A DNA stretch of 8,480 nucleotides from Candidatus Zhuqueibacterota bacterium (GTDB taxonomy: Bacteria; Zhuqueibacterota; QNDG01). Shown here one piece after another: positions 7,287 through 8,480 of the stretch (the first letter of the stretch is position 1; every line of letters starts with the position of its first letter). The stretch lies in NCBI GenBank assembly GCA_003645915.1, contig QNDG01000030.1:1-8480 (forward strand). Direction: 5' to 3'. The notes beneath the pieces are model-generated. The model worked only from the letters and a program-made list of their open reading frames with translations. It did no database searches and was not told where the DNA came from. The position numbers were made by a program, and so were the translations under genes.

Positions 7287-8480
7287 ATGAAGAAATTTAA
7301 ATCTATCCAGCTTGTATTTTATTGTTCTGTGATGTTATTCAGCATAGGAAAAACTTTTGGATATTCGGGAGATGATATTAATAAACGTGTGCAGGATCTC
7401 CTGTCCCGGATGACTGTTGAAGAAAAAGTTGGGCAGATGACTCAGATATCTCTTGAATTTGTTGCAAAAGGATATCCAAATGTGAATGAACCATTAATAC
7501 TTGACTCTCTCAGGTTGAGGAAAGTATTGGTGGATTTTCATGTGGGTTCTTTGCTGAATGTTGGCACACATGCACATAGTGCTGAAAAATGGCAGAAAAT
7601 AATAACTGAAATTCAGAACGTTGCTGTTAAAGAAACCAGACTAAAAATTCCGGTTCTTTATGGAATAGATGCTATTCATGGTGCCAATTATACTAAAGGT
7701 GCAACCATTTTTCCTCAAAGTATAGCTATGGCAGCCACATGGAATAAAAGCATCAGTCGAAAAGAGGGAGAAATTACAGCTTATGAAGTGCGGGCTTCTG
7801 GAATACCATGGAATTTTAACCCTGTTCTCGGAGTTGGAAGACAGCCATTATGGCCTCGTTTGTGGGAAACTTATGGCGAGGATCCTTATTTGGCTTCTGT
7901 ATTAGGCTATCAATATATTAAAGGTCTGCAAGGTGAGGGCAGTAATTTCCTGTCTAAAAATAAAGTTACAGCTTGCATGAAACATTATCTTGGCTACAGC
8001 TTTCCCCTAAGCGGTAAGGATAGAACGCCTGCGTGGATTCCTGAAAGAATGCTGCGACAGTATTTTCTTCCACCTTTTCAATCTGCTGTAAAAGCTGAAG
8101 TTTATACGGTAATGGTAAATTCTTCTGAAATTAATGGTATCCCTGTACATGCAAACCCTTATTATCTTAGAAAAATACTTAGAGATGAAATGGGATTTAA
8201 TGGATTTGTGGTTTCCGACTGGGCTGATATTCATAATCTTTACAATCGCGAGAAGGTGTGCAATAGTTATCGTGAAGCGATTAAACTTGCAGTTATGTCC
8301 GGCGTTGACATGAGTATGGTACCGGTCGATCTTGATTTTTGTAAGATATTAGTTGATTTAGTAAAAAAAGGTGAGGTCCCAATAGAACGCATTGATGAAG
8401 CAGTAAGCAGAATACTTAAAGTGAAATTTATGCTCGGATTATTTAAAAACCCCTTTCCTGATCCAGATCTGTTGGTAAAA
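7287..8480 (+). CDS. GH3 glycoside hydrolase (beta-glucosidase-like), N-terminal part, cut by window end
   Basis: An open frame of 398 codons that continues past the window. The N-terminus MKKFKSIQLVFYCSVMLFSI looks like a Sec signal peptide (cleavage near residue 25), without a convincing lipobox. The GH3 barrel shows INKRVQDLLSRMTVEEKVGQM (31-51), YGIDAIHG (125-132), FNPVLGVGRQPLWPRLWE (177-194), ETYGEDPYL, CMKHYLGY (K232, H233), GKDRTPAWIPER (243-254) and FVVSDW with nucleophile D311. The RTPAW and PRLWETYGEDPY motifs are typical of the Bacteroidota beta-glucosidase/xyloglucan-side GH3 group, unlike the ExoI-type GH3 two genes upstream. The C-terminal domain with the acid/base residue, and any fibronectin-III or sorting domain, lie beyond the edge. 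It starts 20 bases after the previous stop and should be the fourth gene of the operon. Beta-glucosidase is the most likely activity; beta-xylosidase or another exo-glycosidase is possible. Confidence 0.92.
   Translation, partial: MKKFKSIQLVFYCSVMLFSIGKTFGYSGDDINKRVQDLLSRMTVEEKVGQMTQISLEFVAKGYPNVNEPLILDSLRLRKVLVDFHVGSLLNVGTHAHSAEKWQKIITEIQNVAVKETRLKIPVLYGIDAIHGANYTKGATIFPQSIAMAATWNKSISRKEGEITAYEVRASGIPWNFNPVLGVGRQPLWPRLWETYGEDPYLASVLGYQYIKGLQGEGSNFLSKNKVTACMKHYLGYSFPLSGKDRTPAWIPERMLRQYFLPPFQSAVKAEVYTVMVNSSEINGIPVHANPYYLRKILRDEMGFNGFVVSDWADIHNLYNREKVCNSYREAIKLAVMSGVDMSMVPVDLDFCKILVDLVKKGEVPIERIDEAVSRILKVKFMLGLFKNPFPDPDLLVK

Noticed and set aside
6375..8234. Open frames at 6375-6698 (-), 6914-7207 (+) and 8007-8234 (-)
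   Set aside because: They are shadows of the GH-A gene and of the truncated GH3 gene, whose conserved motifs read through these regions in the correct frame.
1..8480. Mobile elements, CRISPR arrays, tRNA/rRNA genes, riboswitches
   Set aside because: No terminal inverted repeats, transposase, regular repeats or RNA-gene signatures were seen. The base composition and style are uniform across the operon.

Overview
The window looks like bacterial chromosome from a low-GC member of the Fibrobacterota-Chlorobi-Bacteroidota (FCB) group. Two of the secreted enzymes end in a FlgD-like, type A C-terminal sorting domain of the type IX secretion system (T9SS), with PNPF or SNPF near the start and a WDG/WNG...SGVY/SGLY stretch. 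Recognisable Shine-Dalgarno sequences precede several genes, and the fragment at the left edge belongs to a sigma-54 activator. Shine-Dalgarno use is uncommon in classical Bacteroidota, so Fibrobacterota/Chitinivibrionia or Ignavibacteria-like lineages are plausible. That placement is an inference, not a determination.

Layout, all on the + strand: (1) 3-155, the last 50 codons of a sigma-54-dependent transcriptional activator, seen only as its Fis-type helix-turn-helix. (2) 156-399, a non-coding control region with a perfect 19-bp dyad (229-247) and a strong -24/-12 sigma-54 promoter match (333-349). (3) 400-2409, a secreted GH5-type glucanase with a CBM6 domain and a T9SS tail; the likely start is TTG-400 rather than ATG-367. 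(4) 2423-4246, a GH3 beta-glucosidase of the barley ExoI type with a probable lipoprotein signal. (5) 4270-7266, a large clan GH-A glycoside hydrolase of unassigned family, with a CBM4/9-like domain inserted in the catalytic barrel and a T9SS tail. (6) 7287 to the window end, a second and different GH3 enzyme cut by the edge. This last gene is real although its stop lies outside the window.

The four hydrolase genes are separated by only 13, 23 and 20 bases, with no terminator visible between them, so they read as one operon for breakdown of a beta-glucan-like polysaccharide. The likely division of labour is that the two T9SS-tailed, CBM-bearing enzymes cut the polymer outside the cell or on its surface, and the GH3 enzymes trim the oligosaccharides to sugar nearer the membrane. 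No SusC/SusD transporter pair is visible. The most notable points are the apparent sigma-54 control of a glycan-degrading operon directly downstream of a sigma-54 activator gene, and the insertion architecture of the 998-residue GH-A enzyme.
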